Origin: Deltaproteobacteria bacterium
Lineage (GTDB): Bacteria > Myxococcota_A > Polyangia > Haliangiales > Haliangiaceae
Reading direction: 5' to 3'
Assembly (NCBI GenBank): GCA_020630875.1
Contig: JAHDIH010000003.1
Coordinates: 496,446-560,445 of the forward strand
Length of the DNA stretch: 64,000 nt
Below, piece by piece: positions 25,220 through 33,938 of this stretch; the first letter of the stretch is position 1; the number at the start of each line of letters is the position of its first letter. The notes below the pieces were generated by a model. That model saw nothing but the letters and a program-made list of their open reading frames with translations. It had not been told where the DNA came from and ran no database searches. The position numbers were made by a program, and so were the translations under genes.

Positions 25220-27493
25220 ATGAGGGTCATCTTAATACTATTGGTTGTCAGTTGTAACACCACCCCACCCGGTGAATCGTCTCCTGATGCTGGCGGAATC
25301 GATCCGGTGACCTGCGACAACATATGTGGCACCGAGTGCTGCAGCGACGAACAATCTTGTTTGGTCGACAGGTGCGTTGCCGACTGCCAAGCAGAGAAAC
25401 TTTGCGGCGCCAACCAAGAACTGTGTTGCGGTGACGGGGAATTTTGCTGGGGTAACGAATGCCTGCCTCCAGGAGATACTTGCGAGTTCACCGAAGAGTG
25501 CGGACTCGATGAATACTGCGAATCACTCATCGGCAAGTGCTTGCCGCTTGCCACGGGGGACGACAAGTGCGAATTTGTTCCCCCTCCTGGTTCCTTCACC
25601 CCCAAAATTGGGTGTCGCTGGACCGCAGATGGTCTCGATTACCCATCGTTTAATGAAGTTGTCATGACTCCTACCGTGGCTAACCTTACGGATGATAACG
25701 GAGATGGAAAGACCGACACGAAAGACATTCCTGACCTAGTCTTTACAAGCTTTGACTATCCCGCGGATGGATGCTGCACTAACAAAGGAGTTATCAGAAT
25801 CGTAAGTGGTCGATGCAACGCAGACGGAGACGCGACTACCCCTGCTACCATGACGACGATTGCCACTTTAGGTGGAGACCCCGCCATGGGTAGCGAGCTA
25901 TGGATCGACAACTCAGGTGGAATTGCTCTCGCAAATTTGGATCCCGATAGCGATTCGTCTGCACTCAACCCTGAAATTGTTGCCAATACTCGAACAGGAA
26001 TGATCGCCTATAAAAGAGTCACCGCAGATGGCTCTCAATGGCAAGAATTTTGGCGCAACGATAGTCATGGTTCCGTCGGGGTACAACCGTCGATCGCAGA
26101 CTTGAATGGGGATGGCTCTCCAGAAGTAATTGTGGGCAATGTGGTGTTGAATGGACAAACAGGAGTGCTCATTTGGGACGGAAAAGTAACCGTGGGTCCC
26201 AATGCCGGGGTGGGTAACAACGCTTTTTTAGGTCCAGTATCAACTGTGGCAGATCTAGATCTCGATGGTAGTCCAGAAGTGATCGCAGGAAATACGGTCT
26301 ACGATGGCGCCACCGGTGCTCACATTTGGACCTATACCTATACCGACGACGCTTTTCCTTATTGCCAAGGAAGCAAACCTTGCGATGGATACAACGCAGT
26401 TGGCAACTTTGACAGCGATCCAGAAGGAGAAGTGGTCATCGTACGTCAAGGTGAAGTTTTCGTCTTAAATCATGATGGTACTGAGCTGTTCCGGGCTCCC
26501 ATTCCTCATGACGACTGCGTAAAGGGGACGAACAGAGCAAACGAAAGCGGTCCTCCCACGGTTGCTGACTTTGATGGTGACGGTCGGGCGGAGGTAGGAA
26601 CCGCAGGGGCGGACTTCTACGCCGTGATGGACTTTGACTGCGTTGGCGCCAATCGTCCCGCAGAATGCGACCAAGATGATGAGTTCGTTCTGTGGAAGGT
26701 ACCTAATCGAGACTGCTCTTCAAGAGCTACCGGCTCCAGTGTTTTCGACTTTGAAGGTGATGGCGCCGCGGAAGTAGTCTATGCAGATGAAACGTCATTT
26801 CGAATACTAAGCGGTGCCGACGGCACGGTACTGTACGAAGACACAAGTCATAGAAGCAACACCCGGATGGAAATGCCTATCGTTGTTGACGTCGACAACG
26901 ATGGAAAGTCAGAAGTAATTGTTCCGGAACCTAATAGAAACAGTGCAGGAGATGGCATTGAAATTATAGAAGACACCGACAATAATTGGGTTCGCACGAG
27001 AAGAATATGGAACCAACATTCTTACCACGTCACCAACATATCCGAAGATGGTCAAGTACCGCGGGTTGAGCCAACCAACTGGAATAATCCACGACTCAAC
27101 AACTTCCGGCAGAACGTTCAACCAGATGGACTGTTTAACGCCCCGGACTTGGTCATTACCGACATCAGGGTCGAACAGTGTTTGCGTGGTGCTATCGTAT
27201 TCGCAGTCGACATAATTAATGAAGGCTCGGTGGGAGTCTCCGACGGAATTCCACTTATGGGTCAAGTCAAAGACCAACAAGGCGCCATACTCGAAACGGT
27301 GGTACTGCAAACATCAAAGTACCTACTTCCATCCCAACGCGACACCATATTGGTTTCCATGGGAGAGCATAGTGGTGACCTCTCGGTCGCCGCATTCATC
27401 GATGATGATGGTATGGGTGGCGCGGTGTACAACGAGTGCGACGAAACCAACAACAGCTTTGAAACAACATTGCCAGGCTGCGGAATCGACTGA
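25220..27493 (+). CDS. FG-GAP/VCBS-repeat lipoprotein with Cys-rich N-terminus
   Basis: 757 residues. A short lipoprotein signal (VILILLVVSC) is followed by about 110 residues with some twenty Cys in repeated four-Cys modules (for example CDNICGTECC and CEFTEECGLDEYC). A seven-bladed-propeller-like region of FG-GAP/VCBS repeats follows, with calcium-type loops such as DDNGDGKTDTKD, DLNGDGSPEVIVGN, DLDLDGSPEVIAGN and DFDGDGRAEVG. A C-terminal CARDB-like beta domain ends the protein (LVITDIRVEQC...). Such proteins are surface-exposed adhesion or binding proteins. The start ATG overlaps a TATAAT sequence (25216-25221). No operon partner on this strand. Confidence 0.88.
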   Translation: MRVILILLVVSCNTTPPGESSPDAGGIDPVTCDNICGTECCSDEQSCLVDRCVADCQAEKLCGANQELCCGDGEFCWGNECLPPGDTCEFTEECGLDEYCESLIGKCLPLATGDDKCEFVPPPGSFTPKIGCRWTADGLDYPSFNEVVMTPTVANLTDDNGDGKTDTKDIPDLVFTSFDYPADGCCTNKGVIRIVSGRCNADGDATTPATMTTIATLGGDPAMGSELWIDNSGGIALANLDPDSDSSALNPEIVANTRTGMIAYKRVTADGSQWQEFWRNDSHGSVGVQPSIADLNGDGSPEVIVGNVVLNGQTGVLIWDGKVTVGPNAGVGNNAFLGPVSTVADLDLDGSPEVIAGNTVYDGATGAHIWTYTYTDDAFPYCQGSKPCDGYNAVGNFDSDPEGEVVIVRQGEVFVLNHDGTELFRAPIPHDDCVKGTNRANESGPPTVADFDGDGRAEVGTAGADFYAVMDFDCVGANRPAECDQDDEFVLWKVPNRDCSSRATGSSVFDFEGDGAAEVVYADETSFRILSGADGTVLYEDTSHRSNTRMEMPIVVDVDNDGKSEVIVPEPNRNSAGDGIEIIEDTDNNWVRTRRIWNQHSYHVTNISEDGQVPRVEPTNWNNPRLNNFRQNVQPDGLFNAPDLVITDIRVEQCLRGAIVFAVDIINEGSVGVSDGIPLMGQVKDQQGAILETVVLQTSKYLLPSQRDTILVSMGEHSGDLSVAAFIDDDGMGGAVYNECDETNNSFETTLPGCGID

Positions 27494-27500
27494 CAAAAAA

Positions 27501-27830
27501 CTAATCACAGCCCTTGGCGAACGGATTATTTCTGCACCTATGGAGGTGGTGATGCGAAAAACTTCGTTGTTTCTTGTTGGTCGTTCCACTTTTGCGATGG
27601 CGAACGTTATGGCGTAACGCCTCCATTTTCTCTTTCAGTTCATTTTTCTCGGAAATATCGTTACCAAGTCGACAATCCAAAGGGGCGATTTCATCCCGTC
27701 GGACGTCTGTCACGACGTCGTCATCCGCAACCGTAATTTGATTTTCCTCAACAGTAGCTTTGTTTGGATACGGGGCTTGCCACGTGTCACCACACGCAAA
27801 GGCAAAAAGAACAAGAAAAAGTTTGAGCAT
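27501..27830 (-). CDS. Small predicted lipoprotein, 109 aa
   Basis: MLKLFLVLFAFAC at the N-terminus is a compact lipoprotein signal. The remainder is charged, with an acidic stretch (VADDDVVTDVRRDE) and a basic, His-rich C-terminus (HHHLHRCRNN), and three Cys in the mature part. No known domain. It lies 23 bases downstream of the MFS gene on the same strand and ends 7 bases from the convergent FG-GAP gene. I judge it real from the signal peptide and operon position, but length and composition leave doubt. Confidence 0.6.
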   Translation of the reverse strand: MLKLFLVLFAFACGDTWQAPYPNKATVEENQITVADDDVVTDVRRDEIAPLDCRLGNDISEKNELKEKMEALRHNVRHRKSGTTNKKQRSFSHHHLHRCRNNPFAKGCD

Positions 27831-27853
27831 GCAAATCTAAGACAGACCGCAGA

Positions 27854-29071
27854 TCACTTTGTTGCACGCGAAACCGCTTTTGTTGGAGTGTCCGACTTTA
27901 TGGTTATCGACCACACCACAGCGAGAAGAAGTGCCCCGGCCACGCCAACTACGCCACACGCTGTCGTGGCGGTACCTGCACCATAGGACCCTGCGATAGG
28001 CCAGAAAACTACAATCCCAAATCTGCGCGCGATACTTTCTGCGGAAAGCACGCTAGCGCGATAGTCGGACTCTTCTACGTAGCGATTGATAATCGGTTTC
28101 ACCAGAGGCGAGTAAAGTCCATTGGCAAATGCTTGCAAAAGAAGCACTCCGAGAGCCCAAGCCCCATGGGCAAATTCTAGTGCTAAGTAAGTACAAGCCA
28201 AAATAGCGAGTAGCAACGCCAAAAGACGTCCTTCCCCTAAATGCCGACGAAGCGTCGGGGTGAGGCGAGCCACTACCGCTGCGGTGACGTACACCCCAGC
28301 GAAAACCAAACCAACTTGCCAAATTTCAAAACCTCGGCTCTCCAAATAGGGTTGATAAAGGTATTCAGAGGCTCGTAGTAGTAGAAATACCAACGCAGAG
28401 TACACAATGGTCCAACGCAAGTGCTTGCTGGAAAACACCAGTCCAACGGCAGTACGTTGATGGCGACCAATCTCAGCAATGGAGGTAGTCCGCTTCCTCC
28501 GCTTCGGAAATGCCTTTTCGTCTTTCATGAGCAGAGCTAAAGCCAACGCAATTGTCGCGGTCAAGGCGGTCACAAGATAAGGTGCGGCAAGGTTGTTCCA
28601 TGCCAAAAAACCGCCGCCAGCGAATGCTGCTGCTGACCCTACTTGGTGAAAAGACGACGCTATCGCCTCGTGTTTTGGATAGTCTGCCTTTCTATCATGC
28701 GCACTCAACAAATCGTAGAGGTAGGCGGAGTCCGCCCCCGAACACATGGACATCGATACCGCGGCAAAAACTTCGGCGAGCAAAAACACTTCAAAAGAGT
28801 GAGAAGAAAAAGCTATTAAACAAGAAACCGTCATGCAGCCTGCACCAATAGCCATCGAGCTTCTTCGGCCTATCCTGTCAGCAAATGCGCCTGTCGGGAG
28901 TTCCATTACGATTACTACCGCGCTGTAAATCGCGCCAAGAATCATGACTTGTGAAAAATCTAATCCACGCGCGATTCTAAATTTCACGAGAATCGGAACC
29001 CAAAGGTAGCTTGTCGCAAATAGACGGTATGCGTAAAAAAGAGCGAGTTGCCTAGAAAGCAAACCGTTCAT
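27854..29071 (-). CDS. MFS transporter
   Basis: 405 residues with about 12 hydrophobic segments. The loop 2-3 motif of the major facilitator superfamily is present (LPTGAFADRIGRRSSMAIG). It is an inner-membrane secondary transporter; the pattern with FRIARGLDFSQVMIL and VMELPTGAFAD resembles drug/proton or uncharacterised MFS proteins. The ligand cannot be told. The ATG overlaps the stop of the Fam20-like kinase gene as ATGA, so the two are translated together; the small lipoprotein gene follows. Confidence 0.9.
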   Translation of the reverse strand: MNGLLSRQLALFYAYRLFATSYLWVPILVKFRIARGLDFSQVMILGAIYSAVVIVMELPTGAFADRIGRRSSMAIGAGCMTVSCLIAFSSHSFEVFLLAEVFAAVSMSMCSGADSAYLYDLLSAHDRKADYPKHEAIASSFHQVGSAAAFAGGGFLAWNNLAAPYLVTALTATIALALALLMKDEKAFPKRRKRTTSIAEIGRHQRTAVGLVFSSKHLRWTIVYSALVFLLLRASEYLYQPYLESRGFEIWQVGLVFAGVYVTAAVVARLTPTLRRHLGEGRLLALLLAILACTYLALEFAHGAWALGVLLLQAFANGLYSPLVKPIINRYVEESDYRASVLSAESIARRFGIVVFWPIAGSYGAGTATTACGVVGVAGALLLAVVWSITIKSDTPTKAVSRATK

Positions 29072-30144
29072 GGGAAGTAAAGAACCTTTTCTTCGCCATG
29101 CTTTGCGATTAATTCGTCAACGTAGTCGAGAAACATCACTCTCCGTTTCTCGATGTACTCCACCTCTTTTTGCTTTAGTAACTCTTTGAAGGGAGCAATG
29201 TCGCTTTTGACCACCTTCGCAAACTGCTCTTTCGATAGCCCACGTAACCTTTGAATAAGGCTTCTTGAAAACCGCTGAGACCTTCGCATGTAATAGTCAA
29301 CTTTCTCATGAAGGACCCGCTCAGCACCAAACGACATGGTGTTGTCCATGAAAAACAGCTGTTGATTGTCCGGGGTAGCCTCAGCATTGCCACCACTCCA
29401 GCGGTCAGGATTATTGATAATGTAGTCAAAGACCAACATTGAACTAACCTGCCTCGCCATATTCCAATCCTTTTTGGGAATCCTACCGTTAGGAGAAAGG
29501 TACCTTCGAGTCGTCACAATTCCCTCCGTCGAATCGAGCGGAAAGCCGCCGATCTTTGCAGGACGAATAGCAGGAATCCACCAAGATAACTCCCCCCATA
29601 TTTCGTTGTCCTTCGTGTAAAGAATGGAATCAGCAATGAACTGAAGATCAAAACCATCACCCACAAATTTTTTGTAAAACGCTTTACGCTTAAACTTTCT
29701 AGGTACAGCTGGTGGCACAGCATCCAGGCCGAGTAAGTTCGCCACTCGAAAGGCTGCAATCTCTCTTCGCGGATTCGAATGTGCGAATCTTTGCCGAGGT
29801 TTGAATGCCGCCTTGCTACCGTCTTCAAACTTGATACGGAACGAAAGCGACGTACCTCCACGATTTAACTTGACCTCCTTAGGCTCTTGCTCGCGAAGCG
29901 GCGCTAAAAGCAAGTCAGGATCTTTACCAGCAAAAATTGCGGGCTCCATTCCTACGGTTCTTTTGCGCGTCTCGAAGGAGGGGATGTTTTCGGCAGCTCC
30001 CTGCCCTGACAATTTGAATGCAGGTGGCGTTGCGTTACCCGTTTTGTTAATCATCGTTCGAGCGAAACTAACTCCAACGCCACACAGTAATGAGGCGACG
30101 AGAAAGAACGAAAGTTCTCCGATTATATAACTCCTAAGTCTCAC
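29068..30144 (-). CDS. Exported Fam20C/HipA-fold-like atypical kinase
   Basis: 358 residues. The N-terminus (ELSFFLVASLLCGVGVSFA) is a signal peptide or membrane anchor, placing the domain outside the cytoplasm. The body matches the Fam20C/PI3K-like pattern: AAFKP with Lys115 for ATP binding, REIAAFRVANLLGL with Glu128, NNPDRWSGGN with Asp247 and Asn253 as catalytic loop, and FMDNTMSFG with Asp267 as the DFG-like metal site. All the expected catalytic positions are therefore present. It may phosphorylate exported proteins or a small molecule. The GTG at 30144 is the only fitting start, directly beside an inverted repeat. Coupled to the downstream MFS gene. Family call rests on motifs only. 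Confidence 0.7.
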   Translation of the reverse strand: MRLRSYIIGELSFFLVASLLCGVGVSFARTMINKTGNATPPAFKLSGQGAAENIPSFETRKRTVGMEPAIFAGKDPDLLLAPLREQEPKEVKLNRGGTSLSFRIKFEDGSKAAFKPRQRFAHSNPRREIAAFRVANLLGLDAVPPAVPRKFKRKAFYKKFVGDGFDLQFIADSILYTKDNEIWGELSWWIPAIRPAKIGGFPLDSTEGIVTTRRYLSPNGRIPKKDWNMARQVSSMLVFDYIINNPDRWSGGNAEATPDNQQLFFMDNTMSFGAERVLHEKVDYYMRRSQRFSRSLIQRLRGLSKEQFAKVVKSDIAPFKELLKQKEVEYIEKRRVMFLDYVDELIAKHGEEKVLYFP

Positions 30145-30145
30145 C

Positions 30146-30181
30146 TAGACTCAGTCTACCTTGTCCTACATTGTAGGACAA
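30146..30181. repeat. Two tandem inverted repeats upstream of the Fam20-like kinase gene
   Basis: TAGACT-C-AGTCTA (30146-30158) lies next to the GTG start. TTGTCCTAC-att-GTAGGACAA (30161-30181) is a perfect 9-bp stem with a 3-base loop. Neither is followed by a U-tract on the minus strand, so a plain terminator for the thioredoxin gene is less likely than an operator or an RNA structure in the intergenic leader. Confidence 0.6.
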
Positions 30182-30202
30182 ATTAATTGCCATACATCGT
30201 CT

Positions 30203-31153
30203 TTATTGATGTTTATTAAACAGACGGTCTAATTGGCGAGGCGAAACGCCGCTCTGCATCATTTCTTGAACGTGGCCTTTGGAGTCAATGAAAACCGTAG
30301 TGGGGATGGTTCTCGCACCAAATTTTCGTAGTGCGTCTCTTCCCCCAAAAACCAGGTGGTCCATTCTGTAACCACGACTCTGAAACAACGCCTTCGCACT
30401 CGCCATGTCATCAAGGTTAATGTAGCGAATCGGTCCCTTATCGTTTTCGTAGCCTTTCAGTTGTGCAAGTTGCCGCTTACATGGACCGCACCAGGTAGCC
30501 CAAAAAGTCAAAGCTTGGGGTTGCCCCGCATACGGAAGCACCACTGTTTTGCCAGTCGTATCGATAACTTCTAAAGTGGGAGATGGCTTACCTTCTTCGG
30601 CAGGCTTCAAAGAGTCACCGGACTTTACAATGTTAACAATCGGATAGGCGACCATAGCAAGGATCGCTAAACCGATAAGCACAGGTCCAAAGCCAGAATA
30701 GCCGACGCCATCATGCCTAACGATTCCCTTGCGCCCGTAGAATAGGACGATGGCGAGACAAAGACCTCCCGCAACGATGCCGATAACCTCAGGTTGCCCT
30801 AGCAGCGACACCAAAGCTCTTGGGATTACCCACGCACCAAGTAGATGGCAGACGATCTCGTAACCTCGGTCAAGGTAGGCAAATTGTCCAAGTGAAATCG
30901 TAAAGACAAGCATCAAGCTACCAAATACGATTAGATCAATCCAAAAGTGGTGGAGAATCCCTTCTACTAGTAGCCCCAGTCCCGCCCTAATTTCCAAACC
31001 AACAAAGGAATGATACGCACTGCCAATCAGTTCCCAGTCGATCACAAGTAGAACTACCAACAGACTGAACAGTAGGCGAAGTGTGGAAAGAAAATCCCCT
31101 CCTGAAGTGTACACGCGGTGGGCAATAAAACGAGGATTACCTGCTCCAAGCAC
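30203..31153 (-). CDS. Membrane protein with C-terminal TlpA-like thioredoxin domain
   Basis: 316 residues. Four to five hydrophobic segments in residues 22-180 are followed by a thioredoxin domain with active site WCGPC (Cys222, Cys225) in LTFWATWCGPCKRQL and the cis-Pro region GARTIPTTVFID. The redox domain probably faces the periplasm, passing electrons to or from exported Cys proteins. The membrane part is not a clear DsbD or DoxX match. The GTG start at 31153 has GAGGA upstream and overlaps the stop of the preceding gene by one base, so it is coupled to it. Confidence 0.87.
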   Translation of the reverse strand: MLGAGNPRFIAHRVYTSGGDFLSTLRLLFSLLVVLLVIDWELIGSAYHSFVGLEIRAGLGLLVEGILHHFWIDLIVFGSLMLVFTISLGQFAYLDRGYEIVCHLLGAWVIPRALVSLLGQPEVIGIVAGGLCLAIVLFYGRKGIVRHDGVGYSGFGPVLIGLAILAMVAYPIVNIVKSGDSLKPAEEGKPSPTLEVIDTTGKTVVLPYAGQPQALTFWATWCGPCKRQLAQLKGYENDKGPIRYINLDDMASAKALFQSRGYRMDHLVFGGRDALRKFGARTIPTTVFIDSKGHVQEMMQSGVSPRQLDRLFNKHQ

Positions 31154-32223
31154 TACTTATTCCTCGTTTTCAGCAACTGCTTTGCTTTCAAAGATATCGC
31201 GCTGGGAACGTCCTTGGACTTAGCCACCAGCCGTAAATCTGGAGGGCGCAAGAAGTTCATGAAAGTCATCGTTTGCCTAAGCGGTGTTTTAGGATTCATT
31301 ACCAGGGCAAGCTTCATGGGATACGTCCTCGTCCACTGCCTGTTGTTTGCAATGTACATAACGACATCGTCGATAAGTGAGTTGTCTTTAGCGTACTTAA
31401 GAACCTCATTGTCAGACACTGCAGGAGACTTGATGACTGCCATTGCCACGATCTTTTTGGAATCGCGTATCAGCTCCGAACGAGTGAAGGCGTTGCCCAC
31501 CGATGCAAGACGTATCTTCTGGGAGATCGTCATATGTCGGATTTGAATGTCCGCCTCGTCGGTCTTAACCTTATCGGAGCTCAATTTTGCGATGGTTTGG
31601 TCTGCCGCGGCCTGCGCCTCGACCTCTGTTTCATCGGCCTCATCGATCGCACCTCCTGGATTCTTTTGCTCGAGTGCCTGTTTCACTTCTTCCCAAGCCG
31701 GAATTCCTACTTCCACATTATTTCGAATGGCGAGTTCAACAGCGCGATCCACTATTGCCATCGGAGCCTTTGGATTTTGATACATCTCTTCAATAATTTT
31801 CGGAAATGCGAGCAGCTTAGACTCGTTGGTTGCTACCAAACCGATGATCTCCGCATCACCAGTTTTTGCGATCATCGCAATGGTATCTCCGTGAGTAGAA
31901 GCATGAAAGATTATCTTTTCTAGAACTTTGGAGTCTTCCTTCTTTTGCCCTGCCAAAAAGTCCAAGACCCTAGCGTCTAACTTTTTTGCCAAAGCTCCTT
32001 CCAGAATATGGGCAGGTAGCCCTTTGGCGGTGGTCTTGGCAGAGTCCGACACCGTCTTGTCTTTATCGATAGATAACTGGTAAAGAACCACCAAAAAGTC
32101 AGCAGGATCAGCAATGGGAGCAAGTCCCCTTGCAGCCATCATCTTCATTGATGCTCCGCCCTGAGACAGTACCTTTTGAACGCCGGCTGACAGTTCTTCA
32201 GCTGCGATGGGTGAGTGTATCAT
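31153..32223 (-). CDS. Helical-repeat (HEAT-like) protein of unknown function
   Basis: 356 residues, no signal peptide or membrane segment. The sequence is almost wholly helical with HEAT-like units of about 35 residues (for example ARVLDFLAGQKKEDSKVLEKI, with further units at PKIIEEMYQNPKAPMAIVDRA and DSKKIVAMAVIKSPAVSDNEV). A charged low-complexity stretch (DEADETEVEAQAAADQ) sits in the middle. No catalytic motif. It is the first gene of the minus-strand cassette and is coupled to the membrane thioredoxin gene. It lies 54 bases downstream of coaX, so it could also be read with it. Confidence 0.72.
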   Translation of the reverse strand: MIHSPIAAEELSAGVQKVLSQGGASMKMMAARGLAPIADPADFLVVLYQLSIDKDKTVSDSAKTTAKGLPAHILEGALAKKLDARVLDFLAGQKKEDSKVLEKIIFHASTHGDTIAMIAKTGDAEIIGLVATNESKLLAFPKIIEEMYQNPKAPMAIVDRAVELAIRNNVEVGIPAWEEVKQALEQKNPGGAIDEADETEVEAQAAADQTIAKLSSDKVKTDEADIQIRHMTISQKIRLASVGNAFTRSELIRDSKKIVAMAVIKSPAVSDNEVLKYAKDNSLIDDVVMYIANNRQWTRTYPMKLALVMNPKTPLRQTMTFMNFLRPPDLRLVAKSKDVPSAISLKAKQLLKTRNK

Positions 32224-32277
32224 GCTTCAATTTTCGCATGAGCAGAACGGTCGTTCCACCCAAAGCACCATATGCTT

Positions 32278-33048
32278 TTAGCGATTCCGAGAATAAATTA
32301 CGGCTAAGCCTTCGATAGTCAAATCTGGTAAGAAGTCGGTAACTTCGCTACATTGATCAATCACAAGTTTTCCTGTTCCACCTGTTGCCATCGCGGGCCA
32401 GTTTACTCCAAGTTCTTTTCGGAGCCGCAAAGTAATAGAATCAACCATTCCAGCGTATCCAAATATCAGACCCGATTGCATCGCTGAAACGGTATCCTTG
32501 GCCAGAACTTGTGCTGGAGCGGTAAGATCGACTCGTGGAAGCTTGGCGGCTCTACGAAACAATGCCTCAGAGGAGATACCAATTCCCGGCGCGATCACCC
32601 CTCCCATATACTCCCCTTGTTCATTAATTACATCCCAGGTCGTAGCAGTACCAAAGTCGACCACGATCGCCCCGCCCTTGATACGCTCGAATGCAGCGAC
32701 CGCATTGACAATACGATCGGCTCCCACTTCTCTCGGGTTGTCGTAGAGAATACGCATTCCTGTTTTTGTTCCCGGACCAACCACGAGAGGGTCAATGGAA
32801 AGAAGGCCAAAGAAATCAACCAACCCTCTCTCCGCGGGAGGAACTACACTTGACACAATAGCGTCGTCTATATCGTCCAAAGACAATCCCCGAATGGTAA
32901 AAAGCCTCTCAAATAACACCATGTACTCATCTTTAGTGCGATCCGCCACGGTTCGGATACGCCACTGGCTCTTCATCACACCACCTATCAACAGCCCCAC
33001 TACAATGTTCGTGTTTCCAACATCGATTGCCAAAACGGTCTTACTCAT
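32278..33048 (-). CDS. coaX: Type III pantothenate kinase
   Basis: 256 residues, normal size. First step of coenzyme A synthesis from pantothenate, in the cytoplasm. The ASKHA-fold motifs are clear: DVGNTNIVVGL (phosphate 1), GADRIVNAVAAF, VVDFGTATTWDVI (phosphate 2) and MATGGTGKL (adenosine). The ATG at 33048 is divergent from a lipoprotein gene across 67 bases. Confidence 0.97.
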   Translation of the reverse strand: MSKTVLAIDVGNTNIVVGLLIGGVMKSQWRIRTVADRTKDEYMVLFERLFTIRGLSLDDIDDAIVSSVVPPAERGLVDFFGLLSIDPLVVGPGTKTGMRILYDNPREVGADRIVNAVAAFERIKGGAIVVDFGTATTWDVINEQGEYMGGVIAPGIGISSEALFRRAAKLPRVDLTAPAQVLAKDTVSAMQSGLIFGYAGMVDSITLRLRKELGVNWPAMATGGTGKLVIDQCSEVTDFLPDLTIEGLAVIYSRNR

Positions 33049-33115
33049 GCGCTAACTATACAGCTCCCAGCAAAGTCCACAACACTGTTTAGGCCAAGGC
33101 CTATTTTTGCTATAA

Positions 33116-33937
33116 ATGCGCATGAATCGACTAATTACACTACTTGGTCTTCTGGTGGTTGGATGTCAAAGTACTCTGGCGCCGCAAGGGCCTCTGCGTT
33201 TTCGGATTGACGACGCGGCGCTGGGAAAGATTGAACCAATAGAGAACCAATCGATTCTAACAAGTAAAAAGGAACGGTACGCTGCGGAACGGCATCTTAA
33301 ACGAGTAAACGTTTACCTCATCCGCAGTCGGCACTTGGCTACCACTTCTACGCATTCGATTAAGCACGCCAAAAGTAATGTGAAGAAGAAAGAGGGCCAG
33401 GTTCAATCATCGTCAAATGAAGACGCCAAAAACCTAGCGAAGTTCAATGCTCAGCAGGCTGAAGTGACCTACGAGTCACAGCTCCTCAAAGAATCGTTTC
33501 TCGCATCCCAGCTCAGTCATGCCGAAGCGCTAGCGTCTTATGCTGAAGCAATTTACTTCGAAAAAGCAGCTACAGTCGAACTCAAGAAAGCCCAAATCGC
33601 TCATAGTCGTAATCGTATGCCGCCGGGACAAAAACTTTCTAACTTTGAGCAGCAACGACAAAGCCGTGAACTCAACACCATGGAAACTTCATCGCGCCTG
33701 TCGGCGGCGCTAACAGAGCTCCGGAAGCAGTACGCACAGTGGTCAAAGCACAATGAAGCGATGAAAGAGAGAGGTGCGGACAAGGAAAACATCCTTCCGA
33801 AGTCACACGTGCTAGCCATCCCGACCTCTACCGGTAAGGAGGAACCACTAGCCAGCTACCAAGGCCAAACGCCAGAAGGAAGAAGCGGCAATACAGGCTT
33901 GTCCAAAGGCACCATCACTACAGAGTCTGCAAACTAA
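33116..33937 (+). CDS. Predicted lipoprotein with Ala/Gln-rich coiled-coil region
   Basis: 273 residues; the lipoprotein signal is RLITLLGLLVVGC. Residues about 80-225 are strongly helical and rich in Ala, Glu, Gln and Lys (for example AKFNAQQAEVTYESQLLKESF), probably a coiled coil. The C-terminus is low-complexity and probably disordered. A similar layout occurs in periplasmic scaffold lipoproteins; function unknown. Two ATG codons are possible (33116 and 33122). A TATAAA element at 33111-33116 would put transcription start near 33122, so the second may be used as a leaderless start. It ends one base from convergent tdk. Confidence 0.75.
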   Translation: MRMNRLITLLGLLVVGCQSTLAPQGPLRFRIDDAALGKIEPIENQSILTSKKERYAAERHLKRVNVYLIRSRHLATTSTHSIKHAKSNVKKKEGQVQSSSNEDAKNLAKFNAQQAEVTYESQLLKESFLASQLSHAEALASYAEAIYFEKAATVELKKAQIAHSRNRMPPGQKLSNFEQQRQSRELNTMETSSRLSAALTELRKQYAQWSKHNEAMKERGADKENILPKSHVLAIPTSTGKEEPLASYQGQTPEGRSGNTGLSKGTITTESAN

Positions 33938-33938
33938 G

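Noticed and set aside
25099..25605. 168-residue minus-strand frame rich in Ser, Gln and His
   Set aside because: It lies antisense to the Cys-rich start of the FG-GAP lipoprotein; its composition is the mirror of those codons, and it has no ribosome site.
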